Positions 34,916-45,326 of a stretch of DNA of 60,964 nt are shown in pieces. The stretch is taken from contig NZ_JBHTMU010000025.1 of assembly GCF_042679605.1 (NCBI RefSeq), forward strand, positions 1 through 60,964, read 5' to 3'. The notes beneath the pieces are model-generated. The model made no database searches and was not told where the DNA came from. It worked only from the letters and a program-made list of their open reading frames with translations. This DNA comes from Litorisediminicola beolgyonensis. Lineage in GTDB: Bacteria > Pseudomonadota > Alphaproteobacteria > Rhodobacterales > Rhodobacteraceae. Position 1 is the stretch's first letter. Every line of letters starts with the position of its first letter. Both the position numbers and the translations under genes were made by a program.

Positions 34916-35938
34916 ATGGACGTGCTGACCTTCACCGAGCGCGGCATCTACTGCCCCGCGGGCGATTTCCACATCGACCCCTGGCGCCCCGTCGACCGGG
35001 CGCTCATCACCCATGGTCATGCCGATCACGCGCGCTGGGGGCATCGGCGCTATCTCGCCACCCACGCCGCCCAGCCGGTGATGCGCCACCGGCTGGGCGA
35101 GATCGACGCCGAGGGCATCGGCTACGGCGAGAGGCTTCGGATCGGCGATGCCAGCGTCTCCTTCCATCCCGCCGGGCACATCCCCGGCTCGGCGCAGATC
35201 CGGGTCGAGGTGGCGGGCGAGGTCTGGGTGGTCTCGGGCGATTACAAGGTCACGCCCGACGGGCTGTCGGAGCCCTTCGAGCCGGTGACCTGCCACGCCT
35301 TCATCTCGGAATGCACCTTCGGCCTGCCGGTCTTCAAATGGCGGCCCCAGTCCGAGGTCGCGGCGGAGCTGAACGAGTGGTGGCGCGGGGCGGCTTCCGA
35401 CGGGCGGACCGCGATCCTTGGCGCCTACAGCCTCGGCAAGGCGCAGCGGCTCATGGCGATGCTGGAGCCCGGGATCGGCCCGATCCTGACCCATGGCGCG
35501 GTCGAGGGCACGAACGCGGTGCTGCGGGCGCAGGGCTACGATCTGCCGGAGACCCTTCAGGTCACCGGCGACACGAAAATCGCCGATCACCCGGGCGCGC
35601 TGGTGATCGCGCCGCCCTCGGCTCTGGGCACGCCCTGGGCGCGGAAGCTCGGACCCAGCTCGCAGGCCTTCGCCTCGGGCTGGATGCGCCTGCGCGGCGT
35701 CAGGCGCAGGCGCGCGGCGGATCGCGGCTTCGTGCTCTCGGACCATGCCGACTGGGACGGGCTGGTGCAGGCGATCCGCGAGACGCAGGCCGAGCGGGTC
35801 TTCGTGACCCATGGCTACACCGAGATTTTCGCGCGCTGGCTCGCCTCGGAAGGCTGGGACGCAAAGGTGGTGCCGACCGAGTTCGGCGGCGAGGAGGACG
35901 AGCCCGAGGCCGCGAGCGCTGCGGAGGTGGGATCGTGA
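34916..35938 (+). CDS. Ligase-associated DNA exonuclease (metallo-beta-lactamase fold)
   Basis: The 340-residue protein belongs to the mRNA 3'-end-processing/SNM1-like beta-CASP group. The metal motif is HGHADHARWG (residues 33-42), with further ligands in FHPAGHIPGSAQI and GDYKV, and the C-terminal DHADWDGL and THGYTE. It is the nuclease regularly encoded next to LigB-type ATP-dependent ligases and is thought to process DNA ends. Its stop overlaps the GTG start of the ligase by 4 bases. Confidence 0.93.
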   Translation: MDVLTFTERGIYCPAGDFHIDPWRPVDRALITHGHADHARWGHRRYLATHAAQPVMRHRLGEIDAEGIGYGERLRIGDASVSFHPAGHIPGSAQIRVEVAGEVWVVSGDYKVTPDGLSEPFEPVTCHAFISECTFGLPVFKWRPQSEVAAELNEWWRGAASDGRTAILGAYSLGKAQRLMAMLEPGIGPILTHGAVEGTNAVLRAQGYDLPETLQVTGDTKIADHPGALVIAPPSALGTPWARKLGPSSQAFASGWMRLRGVRRRRAADRGFVLSDHADWDGLVQAIRETQAERVFVTHGYTEIFARWLASEGWDAKVVPTEFGGEEDEPEAASAAEVGS

Positions 35939-37533
35939 AACGCTTCGCCGAGCTCTTCACCGCGGTCGATCAGACCACCCGAACCTCGGCCAAGACCGCG
36001 GCGCTGGCCGCCTATTTCCGCGACGCGCCGGACGACGACAAGCTCTGGACCATCGCGCTCTTCTCCGGCCGCCGCCCGAAACGCGCGGTCACGACTACGC
36101 AGCTGCGCGAATGGGCCGCCGAGCGAGCCGGCGTGCCGCTCTGGCTTCTGGAGGAATCCTATCCCATCGTCGGCGACCTGGCCGAGACCATCGCGCTTAT
36201 CCTGCCGCCCGCAGAGGAGAGCTCGAACGAGAGCCTGAGCTACTGGATCGGCGAGTTGCGCGCGCTGGCCGCGCTGCAGCCCGAAGAACGCCGCGACCGC
36301 ATCCTCGCGGCCTGGGATAGGCTCGGCCCGACCGAGCGCTTCCTTTTCAACAAGCTCATCACCGGAGGCTTCCGCATCGGCGTCAGTCGCAAGCTGATGA
36401 CCCGGGCGCTGGCGCAGGCGACCGATCAGGACGAGGCCAGCCTCGCGCACAAGCTGATGGGCAGCTGGACGCCCGACACGATCAGCTATCACGGCCTGAT
36501 CGAGGCGCGCGATCCCGAGGCCGAGGCCTCGCGGCCCTACCCGTTCTACCTCGCCTACCAGCTCGACGATCCGCCCGAGAGCCTAGGCGCGCCCGAGGAG
36601 TGGCAGGCGGAGTGGAAATGGGACGGCATCCGGGGGCAGCTGGTGCTGCGGGGCGGCGCGCACCATGTCTGGTCACGCGGCGAAGAACTGATGACCGACC
36701 GCTTTCCCGAACTGGCCCGCGCGCTCGATTTCCTGCCCGATGGCACGGTTCTTGACGGCGAGATCCTCGCCTGGGACCACGCGAGCGCCATGCCCCTGCC
36801 CTTCAACACGCTGCAGAGCCGGATCGGGCGGAAGACGGTGCCGAAAAAGCTTTTGAGCGAGGCGCCGGTGATCCTCGTGGCCTACGATCTTCTGGAAGAG
36901 GGCGGCGCGGATCTGCGCCAGCAGCCGATGGCTGAGCGCCTTGCCCGGATGGAGGCGCTCCTGGCGGGCCTGCCCCCCGAAGCGCCGCTCCGCCCCTCGC
37001 CGCTGATCGACTTCGAGGGATGGGACGCGCTCACCGCCACCCGCGCCACCGCCCGCGACCAGCGCGCCGAAGGGGTGATGCTGAAACGCCGGAGCTCGGC
37101 CTATGGCGTCGGACGAAAGGTCGGCGACTGGTGGAAATGGAAGCTCGATCCGCTGACCATCGACGCGGTGATGATCTACGCCCAGCAGGGCCATGGCCGC
37201 CGCGCCAATCTCTTCACCGATTTCACCTTTGCGGTGCGCGACGGAGAGGCGCTGGTGCCTTTCACCAAGGCCTATTCCGGACTGACGGACGCAGAGTTCC
37301 GCCAGATCACCGCCTGGGTGCGAAAGAACACCCTGCAGCGCTTCGGTCCGGTGCGGCAGGTGACGCCGGAACATGTCTTCGAGATCGCCTTCGAAGGCAT
37401 CCAGAAGAGCCCACGCCACAAATCCGGCGTGGCGCTACGCTTCCCGAGGATGTCCCGCTGGCGCCACGACAAGCCGGTCTCAGAGGCCAACACGCTCGAC
37501 GACCTGAAGGCCATGCTCGCCGCCTATGGCTGA
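35935..37533 (+). CDS. ATP-dependent DNA ligase (LigC/LigB repair type)
   Basis: The 532-residue ligase starts at GTG 35935 (GGAGG seven bases upstream). It has an N-terminal helical domain and the adenylation motif EWKWDGIRGQ with catalytic Lys near residue 226. Other motifs are DGEILAWD, EGVMLKRRSSAYGVGRKVGDWWKWK and the OB domain to the end (FPRMSRWRHDK). It probably seals breaks in repair rather than replication. It is coupled to the exonuclease gene. The helicase and phosphoesterase often found in the same four-gene set are not downstream. Confidence 0.94.
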   Translation: MKRFAELFTAVDQTTRTSAKTAALAAYFRDAPDDDKLWTIALFSGRRPKRAVTTTQLREWAAERAGVPLWLLEESYPIVGDLAETIALILPPAEESSNESLSYWIGELRALAALQPEERRDRILAAWDRLGPTERFLFNKLITGGFRIGVSRKLMTRALAQATDQDEASLAHKLMGSWTPDTISYHGLIEARDPEAEASRPYPFYLAYQLDDPPESLGAPEEWQAEWKWDGIRGQLVLRGGAHHVWSRGEELMTDRFPELARALDFLPDGTVLDGEILAWDHASAMPLPFNTLQSRIGRKTVPKKLLSEAPVILVAYDLLEEGGADLRQQPMAERLARMEALLAGLPPEAPLRPSPLIDFEGWDALTATRATARDQRAEGVMLKRRSSAYGVGRKVGDWWKWKLDPLTIDAVMIYAQQGHGRRANLFTDFTFAVRDGEALVPFTKAYSGLTDAEFRQITAWVRKNTLQRFGPVRQVTPEHVFEIAFEGIQKSPRHKSGVALRFPRMSRWRHDKPVSEANTLDDLKAMLAAYG

Positions 37534-37562
37534 GCGGTGCTCAGCGTGGCGGGCGTCTTGCC

Positions 37563-37706
37563 GCGTATTTTCGGAAAAGGAGAAACATGAAAACAAGCGG
37601 ACCGTGGGGGGCGGCGCGCTCACGGCGCGGTCGGACCCGCCTCTGGCCAAACGACGGCGCGCGGGTCCGGGCGCGCGCCCTTGGCTTCTTCTTTTTCCAA
37701 ATACGC
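37563..37706. repeat. Imperfect inverted-repeat element, copy 1 (GCGTATTT ends)
   Basis: The left arm starts GCGTATTTTCGGAAAAGGAG; the right arm is TTCTTCTTTTTCCAAATACG plus a final C. The arms pair imperfectly around an insert of about 100 bases. It shares both arms with 48852-48914. The remainder of the 37534-37803 gap holds no gene. Confidence 0.75.
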
Positions 37707-37751
37707 ATCCCCACGACTGCCGCGGGGCCGATCGCCGGGCGAGCGCGCCAC

Positions 37752-37777
37752 AAAAAACGGGGCCCCGGAGGGCCCCG
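37752..37777 (-). terminator. Intrinsic terminator of rplM-rpsI
   Basis: On the minus strand, an 8-bp stem CGGGGCCC / GGGCCCCG with a 4-base loop is followed by TTTTTT. It lies 27 bases after the rpsI stop. Confidence 0.92.
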
Positions 37778-37803
37778 CCTGAACAGTCGATCCGATATTT
37801 GGA

Positions 37804-38292
37804 TCAGCGCTTCGAGAACTGGAAGCTCCGGCGCGCCTTGCGCTTGCCGTACTTCTTTCGCTCGACCACGCGGCTGTCGCGGGTCAGGAAGCCTGCTGCC
37901 TTGAGCGCGCCGCGGAGCGACGGATCGTAGAGCTGGAGTGCCTTGGAGATGCCGTGCTTGACCGCGCCGGCCTGGCCCGAGAGGCCGCCGCCCTTGACGG
38001 TCGCCATGACGTCGAACTGGTCCTCGACGCCGGCCACCGAGAAGGGCTGGCGCAGGATCATCTGCAGCACGGGGCGCGCGAAATAGGCGGCCATTTCCTT
38101 GCCGTTCACGGTGACCTTGCCGGAGCCCGGCTTGATCCACACGCGGGCGGTCGCGTCCTTGCGCTTGCCGGTCGCGTAGGAGCGGCCCAGCTCGTCGCGG
38201 ACCGGGTCACGCGAGGTTTCGGGTTCCACGGCAACGGTCTCGACGCCCGCGGCCTGGCCCAGTTCTTCGAGGGAGTTGATCTGCTCAGCCAT
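37804..38292 (-). CDS. rpsI: 30S ribosomal protein S9
   Basis: The 162-residue S9 ends in the conserved basic KARRSFQFSKR that reaches the P-site tRNA. The core GYATGKRKDATARVWIKPGS-like region reads RSYATGKRKDATARVWIKPG. An N-terminal extension of about 30 residues is usual in alphaproteobacteria. It follows rplM by one base. Confidence 0.98.
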   Translation of the reverse strand: MAEQINSLEELGQAAGVETVAVEPETSRDPVRDELGRSYATGKRKDATARVWIKPGSGKVTVNGKEMAAYFARPVLQMILRQPFSVAGVEDQFDVMATVKGGGLSGQAGAVKHGISKALQLYDPSLRGALKAAGFLTRDSRVVERKKYGKRKARRSFQFSKR

Positions 38293-38293
38293 G

Positions 38294-38758
38294 TTACTTC
38301 GCCGTCCGGGTGTTCTTGGAGTTCATCGACTTGACGTCGAGCGCTTCGGGGCTCTGGGCCTCGTGCGGATGCTCGCCGCCGGCATAGATGCGCAGGTTGG
38401 TCAGCTGCTTGCGCGACAGGCGGTTGCCCGGGAGCATGCGCTTGACCGCCTGGAAGACCACGCGCTCGGGATGCGCGCCCTCGAGGATCTGCGCCTTGGT
38501 GCGCGACTTGATCCCGCCGGGATGGCCGGTGTGCCAGTAGAAGTTCTCTTCGCGCTTCTTGCCGGTCATCTGCACCTTGTCGGCGTTGATGATGATGACA
38601 TTGTCGCCCATGTCCATGTGGGGCGTGAAGCTGGGCTTGTGCTTGCCGCGGAGCCGCGTGGCGACGATCGAGGCGAGACGGCCGAGAACGACGCCCTCGG
38701 CGTCGACCACGATCCATTTCTTCTCGATGTCTGCCGGGGTCGCAGAAAAGGTTTTCAT
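38294..38758 (-). CDS. rplM: 50S ribosomal protein L13
   Basis: The 154-residue L13 has conserved segments WIVVDAEGVVLGRLAS, GDNVIIINADKVQMTGKK and YAGGEHPHEAQSPEAL. I chose ATG 38758 (MKTFSATPADIEKKW), the family start, over ATG 38806. It is the first gene of rplM-rpsI, with a good promoter at 38846-38873. Confidence 0.98.
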   Translation of the reverse strand: MKTFSATPADIEKKWIVVDAEGVVLGRLASIVATRLRGKHKPSFTPHMDMGDNVIIINADKVQMTGKKREENFYWHTGHPGGIKSRTKAQILEGAHPERVVFQAVKRMLPGNRLSRKQLTNLRIYAGGEHPHEAQSPEALDVKSMNSKNTRTAK

Positions 38759-38845
38759 TGGGGAATCCCCTGGGTTCGAGTTGGTGTTCGTGTAGTTCTG
38801 CCGCATCCGGACACTTGTCCCGGACCGGCGTGATCCGATGGGCGG

Positions 38846-38873
38846 GTTATAGAGATCGCCGGGGGCCAGTCAA
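38846..38873 (-). promoter_or_regulatory. Promoter of rplM-rpsI
   Basis: On the minus strand, TTGACT (38873-38868), a 16-base spacer and TATAAC (38851-38846) lie about 90 bases before the rplM start. This is a near-consensus housekeeping promoter. Confidence 0.75.
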
Positions 38874-38913
38874 GCGGGGCTTGCCGGTATTAATCAAGCC
38901 AAATCAATGGTTT

Positions 38914-38935
38914 AAAAAATAGGTATATAAATACC
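38914..38935 (-). terminator. Terminator of the MocR-type regulator gene
   Basis: On the minus strand, the stem GGTAT / ATACC with loop TTAT is followed by TATTTTTT. It lies 20 bases after the regulator stop in a markedly A/T-rich stretch. Confidence 0.65.
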
Positions 38936-38955
38936 CCATCGCAACAATCGTTTTC

Positions 38956-40368
38956 TCAGACCGCGATCCGATCCGGCGGGTTGTCGAGGAGATCGCGCAG
39001 ACGGCCCATCGCCGCCTCGAAGCTTTCCAGCGCGACCTGCGCGTTGATGCCCATGCGGACCGCGTGCGGGGCGCGCCCGTCGCGCAGCGCGAATTCGTCG
39101 GCGGCGCGGAGCTGCACGCCGACCGCCTCGGCGGCCTGCACGAAAGCACCCGCTCGCCAGCCGTCGGGAAGGCGCAGCCAAAGATAGGGCATGTCCTCGC
39201 GCCAGATCAGATCGTGGCGCCCGAGCGCATTGACCGCGGCGCGGACGTAATCGGCGACGCGCAGCCGCACCCGCTCGGCGATCTCGAGCGTTTCGGCGCG
39301 CGGCAGGATGTCGGCCACCAGATCGGCGAGCGGCTGGGCGATGCCAAAGAAGCCGTATTCCGCGACGCGGCGCAGCTCGGAGGTCCAGGGCTTCGGCGCG
39401 ACGACGAAGCCGATCCTGAGGGCCGGGGTCAGGAGCTTGGAGATCGAGGAGACGTACCAGCCCTGCTCGGGCAGAAGCGCGCGGTAGCTGCGCTCGTGGC
39501 TGCGCCCGGTGCGATAGCAATCGTCCTCCATGATATGGAAGCCGCGGCGGCGGGCGATCTCGGCGATGGCCTCGCGGCGCTCGAGGGCGGTGAAGATGCC
39601 GGTCGGATTGTGCACCTCGGGAGAGGTACAAAGGAGCTGCGCGCTGCTCTGCGCCGCGATCCGGTCGAGCGCCTCGGGGTCGATGCCGCGCGCATCCATC
39701 GGGACGGAGACGACCTCGGCGCGGAGAAGTTCGGCGGCGCGGCGGAAGCCGGGATAGGACAGCTCTTCGACCAGCACCACCGGCTTCGGTCCGCGAAGCA
39801 CGGCCTGCATGACGAGGCTGATGCCGTTCTGGCCGCCATGGGACAGGACGAGATCCTGCTGGTCCACCGGTCCGAGCGGCGTGCCGCGGAGCCACCCCAG
39901 CACGGCTTCGCGCGCCGGGGTGAAGGCGGGTCGCGAGGGGTAGTTCAGGAGCCGCTCGGGCGGGCTGCTTGCGAGCCGGGCGAAGGCGTCGCGGATCAGG
40001 TCACTCTGGCCCATGTCCGGCAATTTCGGTGAGAAGAGAGAGACTTGCTCGGTCTCTTCGCTGACGGCGCGCTGCGGCCAGCGCGGCTCGGGCAGGAGCG
40101 CGGGGCGTCCAGGCGGTTGCCGCGTCGTCGCGGCGACGAAGGTGCCGCGGCCGACCTCGGCGGTCAGGCGGCCCGCATCGGTCAGGATCGTGTAGGCGCG
40201 CGCCGCGGTGCCCGGAGTGATCGACAGCGTCCAGGCGAGCTCGCGCACCGGCGGCAGACGGTCGCCGGGGGTCAACTCGCCCGCGGCGATGGCCTCTTTG
40301 AGCGCTGTCGCCAGCGCGCGGTATTTCGGCCCGGGAGCCGCGGCGAAGCGTTCTGAAATTGTATCCAT
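38956..40368 (-). CDS. MocR-type regulator (GntR helix-turn-helix fused to aminotransferase fold)
   Basis: The 470-residue protein has a GntR winged helix-turn-helix at residues 15-80 (YRALATALKEAIAAGELTPG, LPPVRELAWTLSITPGTAARAY). A class I aminotransferase-like domain with the PLP-binding Lys in SSISKLLTPALRIGF follows. MocR proteins use PLP or its adducts as effectors and usually regulate a divergent gene. Here the divergent gene encodes a DUF1127 protein, and the space between holds a concentric palindrome. ATG 40368 is chosen over upstream codons because the family begins just before the winged helix. Confidence 0.92.
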   Translation of the reverse strand: MDTISERFAAAPGPKYRALATALKEAIAAGELTPGDRLPPVRELAWTLSITPGTAARAYTILTDAGRLTAEVGRGTFVAATTRQPPGRPALLPEPRWPQRAVSEETEQVSLFSPKLPDMGQSDLIRDAFARLASSPPERLLNYPSRPAFTPAREAVLGWLRGTPLGPVDQQDLVLSHGGQNGISLVMQAVLRGPKPVVLVEELSYPGFRRAAELLRAEVVSVPMDARGIDPEALDRIAAQSSAQLLCTSPEVHNPTGIFTALERREAIAEIARRRGFHIMEDDCYRTGRSHERSYRALLPEQGWYVSSISKLLTPALRIGFVVAPKPWTSELRRVAEYGFFGIAQPLADLVADILPRAETLEIAERVRLRVADYVRAAVNALGRHDLIWREDMPYLWLRLPDGWRAGAFVQAAEAVGVQLRAADEFALRDGRAPHAVRMGINAQVALESFEAAMGRLRDLLDNPPDRIAV

Positions 40369-40401
40369 GACAATGTTTCTGTGGATCAGGGGATAGCTTC
40401 T

Positions 40402-40447
40402 TTGTATCGATTTACATGCAGCACATCGCTGCATTGTGTCAATACAA
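40402..40447. promoter_or_regulatory. Concentric palindromes between the MocR and DUF1127 genes
   Basis: The outer arms TTGTATCGA (40402-40410) and TCAATACAA (40439-40447) and the inner arms ATGCAGC (40416-40422) and GCTGCAT (40428-40434) share a centre near 40425. A related ATTGT-N7-ACAAT lies over the regulator start (40358-40374). This is a likely operator for the MocR protein. Confidence 0.6.
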
Positions 40448-40465
40448 TTCGGAAAGGATATCCCG

Positions 40466-40693
40466 ATGTCACCCGCCCTCCAGAACCCGCATCTCGCCCT
40501 CCTTGGCGCGGAGCCCCGCCTCGTCCCGGCGGCGGCACTGGCGGTAAAACTGGCAGCGGCGATCCAGATCTGGTCGATGCGCCGCCGAACCCGGCATCAG
40601 CTGCGCGATCTCGACGACCATCTGCTGAACGACATCGGCGTCACCCGGCGGGAGGCCTTCGGCGAATCCCGGCGTGCGTTCTGGCGCGGGTAA
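40466..40693 (+). CDS. DUF1127 (YjiS-like) small protein
   Basis: A 75-residue protein with the C-terminal DUF1127 signature (RRRTRHQLRDLDDHLLNDIGVTR split over residues 39-61), rich in Arg. In alphaproteobacteria DUF1127 proteins act in RNA/phosphate or stress regulation through the Arg-rich helix; the role here is not known. ATG 40466 has GGAAAGG upstream. It is followed by a strong terminator. Divergence from a MocR regulator suggests PLP-linked control. Confidence 0.88.
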   Translation: MSPALQNPHLALLGAEPRLVPAAALAVKLAAAIQIWSMRRRTRHQLRDLDDHLLNDIGVTRREAFGESRRAFWRG

Positions 40694-40721
40694 TCCCTGC
40701 CCGCACCGGACCTCTTCCTCT

Positions 40722-40747
40722 GGGCCGTCTTCGGACGGCCCTTTTTT
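40722..40747 (+). terminator. Intrinsic terminator after the DUF1127 gene
   Basis: An 8-bp stem GGGCCGTC / GACGGCCC with a TTCG tetraloop is followed by TTTTTT. Confidence 0.95.
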
Positions 40748-40840
40748 CTGGGATCTCACCATCGGGATCGGACTTGGGTTCGTCATCTCGTCATGGCTTT
40801 ATGCGCAGAGTGAGGGGACAGAAGCTGGCAAGGAGCGGAG

Positions 40841-41098
40841 ATGCGGCATTGGGGGGCAGGTCTTTTTGCCCTGGCCTGGCTGGCCTCGGCGGCCCTGGCG
40901 CTCATCGGCACGCAGGGGCTCTTCGGGACCCAGCCGGACGGGCTTGCGGCGGTCTGGCTCATCTTTGTCGGGATGCCGTGGTCCCTGGGCCTCGTGGCGA
41001 TCGACACCCTTCTCGACCTGCCCGATTGGGCCGGCATGGCGCTGGCCTATGCCGCGCCGGGCCTGACATTGGCGCTGATCCTGCGGCTCGGACGCTGA
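40841..41098 (+). CDS. Small membrane protein (three hydrophobic segments), unknown
   Basis: This 85-residue protein is strongly hydrophobic: helices at about residues 5-22, 35-57 and 64-82, ending LILRLGR. AAGGAG lies just upstream of ATG 40841. I do not recognise a family. It is 37 bases before the DUF6151 gene and may be co-transcribed with it. Confidence 0.65.
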   Translation: MRHWGAGLFALAWLASAALALIGTQGLFGTQPDGLAAVWLIFVGMPWSLGLVAIDTLLDLPDWAGMALAYAAPGLTLALILRLGR

Positions 41099-41135
41099 GC
41101 CGGGGCGCGGGACGCAAAAGACATTTGGAGGAACC

Positions 41136-41687
41136 ATGACCGAATTTTCCTGCCGCTGCGGCACGATGGCATGGCAGGTCGACCCGGGCGTGCCCGGCAC
41201 GCAGGTCACCTGTTACTGCCCTTGGTGCCAAGCCGCCGCGACCCATGTCGGCGCCTCCGACTGGCTGGACAAGGCAGGCGGCACGCTCATCCGCCAGACC
41301 CTGCCGCGCGCGCTGCGGATCACCAAGGGCGAGACGTCCCTCAAGGCATTTCGGCTGTCGAAAAAGGGCGTGCTGCGCTGGTACGCGGGCTGCTGCGGGA
41401 CGCCGATGGCCAACACCTTGGGCAGCCCGGCCCTGCCCTTCGTCGGGGTGATCCTGCCTCCGGGCGACACGCAGTTCGGACGCTGCCGGAATTTCGCGTT
41501 CACCGAGACGGCGAAGACGAAAGTCCGCCAGCGCGGCATGGCGCGCGTGGCCTGGGGCGTGCTCTTGCGGGGCGCGATGGCGCGGGCCCGGGGTGAAACG
41601 GCCTCGCCGTTTTTTGAAGACGGCCAGCCGGTGCGCCCCGTCGAGCAGCTCGACCGCGCCACCCGGCAGGCGGCTGGCGCGCCGTGA
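41136..41687 (+). CDS. DUF6151 / GFA-like zinc-binding protein
   Basis: A 183-residue protein with Cys pairs CRCG (residues 6-9) and CYCPWC (residues 26-31) and a later CCGTPM motif, resembling the zinc centres of GFA/Mss4-like proteins. The C-terminal half is unique to this group (DUF6151). The fold suggests thiol- or formaldehyde-related chemistry, but no activity is established. A true GFA protein gene lies convergently 29 bases downstream. Confidence 0.8.
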   Translation: MTEFSCRCGTMAWQVDPGVPGTQVTCYCPWCQAAATHVGASDWLDKAGGTLIRQTLPRALRITKGETSLKAFRLSKKGVLRWYAGCCGTPMANTLGSPALPFVGVILPPGDTQFGRCRNFAFTETAKTKVRQRGMARVAWGVLLRGAMARARGETASPFFEDGQPVRPVEQLDRATRQAAGAP

Positions 41688-41716
41688 GGGCGCAGTAAGG
41701 CCAGGAGACCGAGGCC

Positions 41717-42205
41717 TCAGCCGCCCACCACGAAGGGCGCCTCATGCACCACCGGTTCGCAGGGCGTCCCGTCTGCTTCGGCCACGTGGCACTCGTAGGT
41801 CGGCACGCCGGGCGGCAGGATGGTGCCGGGACGGGCCTCGCCGGTGAAGATGTGCTTGCTGTTCTCACGCGTGACCGCGATGGCGCCCGGGTCGTCGAGC
41901 GTGCCGATATAGAGCCCCAGCCTGTCCGGCCAGCGCGCGAAGGTGAGGGCCAGCTTGGTGCCGCAGGCGGCGCAGAACTGCACATGCACGTCCTGCCCAC
42001 TGCCCTCGGAGGGCAGAGTGAAAACCGCGGGCGATCCGCGCGTGATCTCATAGGCGTCGCGCTCGAAGATCGGCTCGATCATCCGGTCCGAGCCGGTCGC
42101 GCGCTGGCAGAAGCGGCAATGGCAGATCGTCACCCATAGCGGATCGCCTGTGGTCTGGTAGGCGACCGCGCCGCACAGACAGCGCCCCGTAAGTCCCTCG
42201 GTCAT
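41717..42205 (-). CDS. GFA-family (glutathione-dependent formaldehyde-activating-like) protein
   Basis: This 162-residue protein has the Mss4/GFA zinc ligands: GRCLCGAVAYQ near residue 8, CHCRFCQRATGS near 29 and FCAACGTKL near 77. Family members are annotated as S-hydroxymethylglutathione synthases, but most have unproven activity. It is convergent with the DUF6151 gene and divergent from purL. The 195 bases to purL (42206-42400) hold no gene. Confidence 0.9.
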   Translation of the reverse strand: MTEGLTGRCLCGAVAYQTTGDPLWVTICHCRFCQRATGSDRMIEPIFERDAYEITRGSPAVFTLPSEGSGQDVHVQFCAACGTKLALTFARWPDRLGLYIGTLDDPGAIAVTRENSKHIFTGEARPGTILPPGVPTYECHVAEADGTPCEPVVHEAPFVVGG

Positions 42206-42400
42206 CTCGCACCCTCCCTTCCCGATCAGATGTGTGCCGCAAAGCCTATCCGCATCGGGCCGGATCTGGCCACCGATCGTGCCCCGGAGCGCCTTTCACA
42301 GGCAGCGCGGGTGCTCGAGGCCCCACGAGAGCGCCCTGCCCCCTTCCCCTCCGGGCTTACCTGACCTAAAGAGCGCGCGACGTCCCAGGGGAGCTTCACG

Positions 42401-44560
<2,160 letters not shown>

Positions 44561-44563
44561 GCG

Positions 44564-45163
44564 TCAGCCGTCCTTCATCTCGCGCTGCCGCATCGGCATC
44601 GCGTCGATCGTTTCGAACAACTCCTGCGCCGAGACCGGCTCGGTCCGGCGCAGCTTGATCGCGCCATCCTTGCCGATCAGCAGAACCTCGAACTCATGCG
44701 CGCCGTAGCGGTCGCGCAGCGCGCCCTCCTGCGCCGGATCGGTGTCGCTCAGAACCACGATGTCGCGGTCGATCAGTCCGTCGCGGACCTCTTCGAGGAT
44801 CTTCCGCTGCTTGCCATAGCCCGGATGCGCGCGCGACGGCGCAAAGATCACCACGGGGCGGTTTTCCCATTTCAGACCGACAAGGCTGCGGGTCTCGGGG
44901 TCGAGATCGGCGAAGACCCCGTCATTCTCCAGGCTCTCCGATCCGCGCTCCGGGATCAGCGTGATCGGGCGGCCGCTGCCCTCGGCATGGGCGAAGCTGC
45001 GCCAGAGGAAGAGACCGACCACGACGGTCGCGCCCACGGCGAGGGCGGCGCCCGCGGCGGGCAGGTAGGGGCTTTCGCGGACCCGCTCGAAATGGGTGGG
45101 CTCGCGCAGGTGCAGACGGCGGCTGAGGCGGTCGAGAAAATCGTCGAGATCGAGATCGGGCAT
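44564..45163 (-). CDS. Membrane-anchored DUF4174 domain protein
   Basis: The 199-residue protein starts at ATG 45163 (MPDLDLDDFLDRLSRRLHL). It has a membrane helix at about residues 36-56 (AAGAALAVGATVVVGLFLW) and a DUF4174 domain beyond residue 90 (LVGLKWENRPVVIFAPS, YGKQRKILEEV, VLLIGKDGAIKLRRTEPVS), which has a thioredoxin-like look without a CxxC. The family function is unknown. It lies between purL and the OmpA terminator. Confidence 0.82.
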   Translation of the reverse strand: MPDLDLDDFLDRLSRRLHLREPTHFERVRESPYLPAAGAALAVGATVVVGLFLWRSFAHAEGSGRPITLIPERGSESLENDGVFADLDPETRSLVGLKWENRPVVIFAPSRAHPGYGKQRKILEEVRDGLIDRDIVVLSDTDPAQEGALRDRYGAHEFEVLLIGKDGAIKLRRTEPVSAQELFETIDAMPMRQREMKDG

Positions 45164-45270
45164 CGGAGGTCTCCGGCAGAATGGGCTCTGCGGGATCAAC
45201 GCGCGGCGGGCGTGGAAGGTCCGCGCCGCGCGACAGGTCTCGGCAAGAGATCGCCGCTTGCCACGCGAAA

Positions 45271-45298
45271 ACGCCCCCGGAGATGTCTCCGGGGGCGT
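45271..45298 (-). terminator. Terminator of the OmpA-family gene
   Basis: A 12-bp stem ACGCCCCCGGAG / CTCCGGGGGCGT with loop ATGT has TTTT following on the minus strand, 29 bases after the OmpA stop. Confidence 0.9.
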
Positions 45299-45326
45299 CG
45301 GTCGCGGTCCGTGGGTGAGGTCTGCC

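Noticed and set aside
34357..35934. Long N-terminal extension of the DNA ligase frame
   Set aside because: The first 526 codons overlap the hydrolase and exonuclease genes in another frame. The ligase family starts at the GTG 35935 with a good ribosome site.
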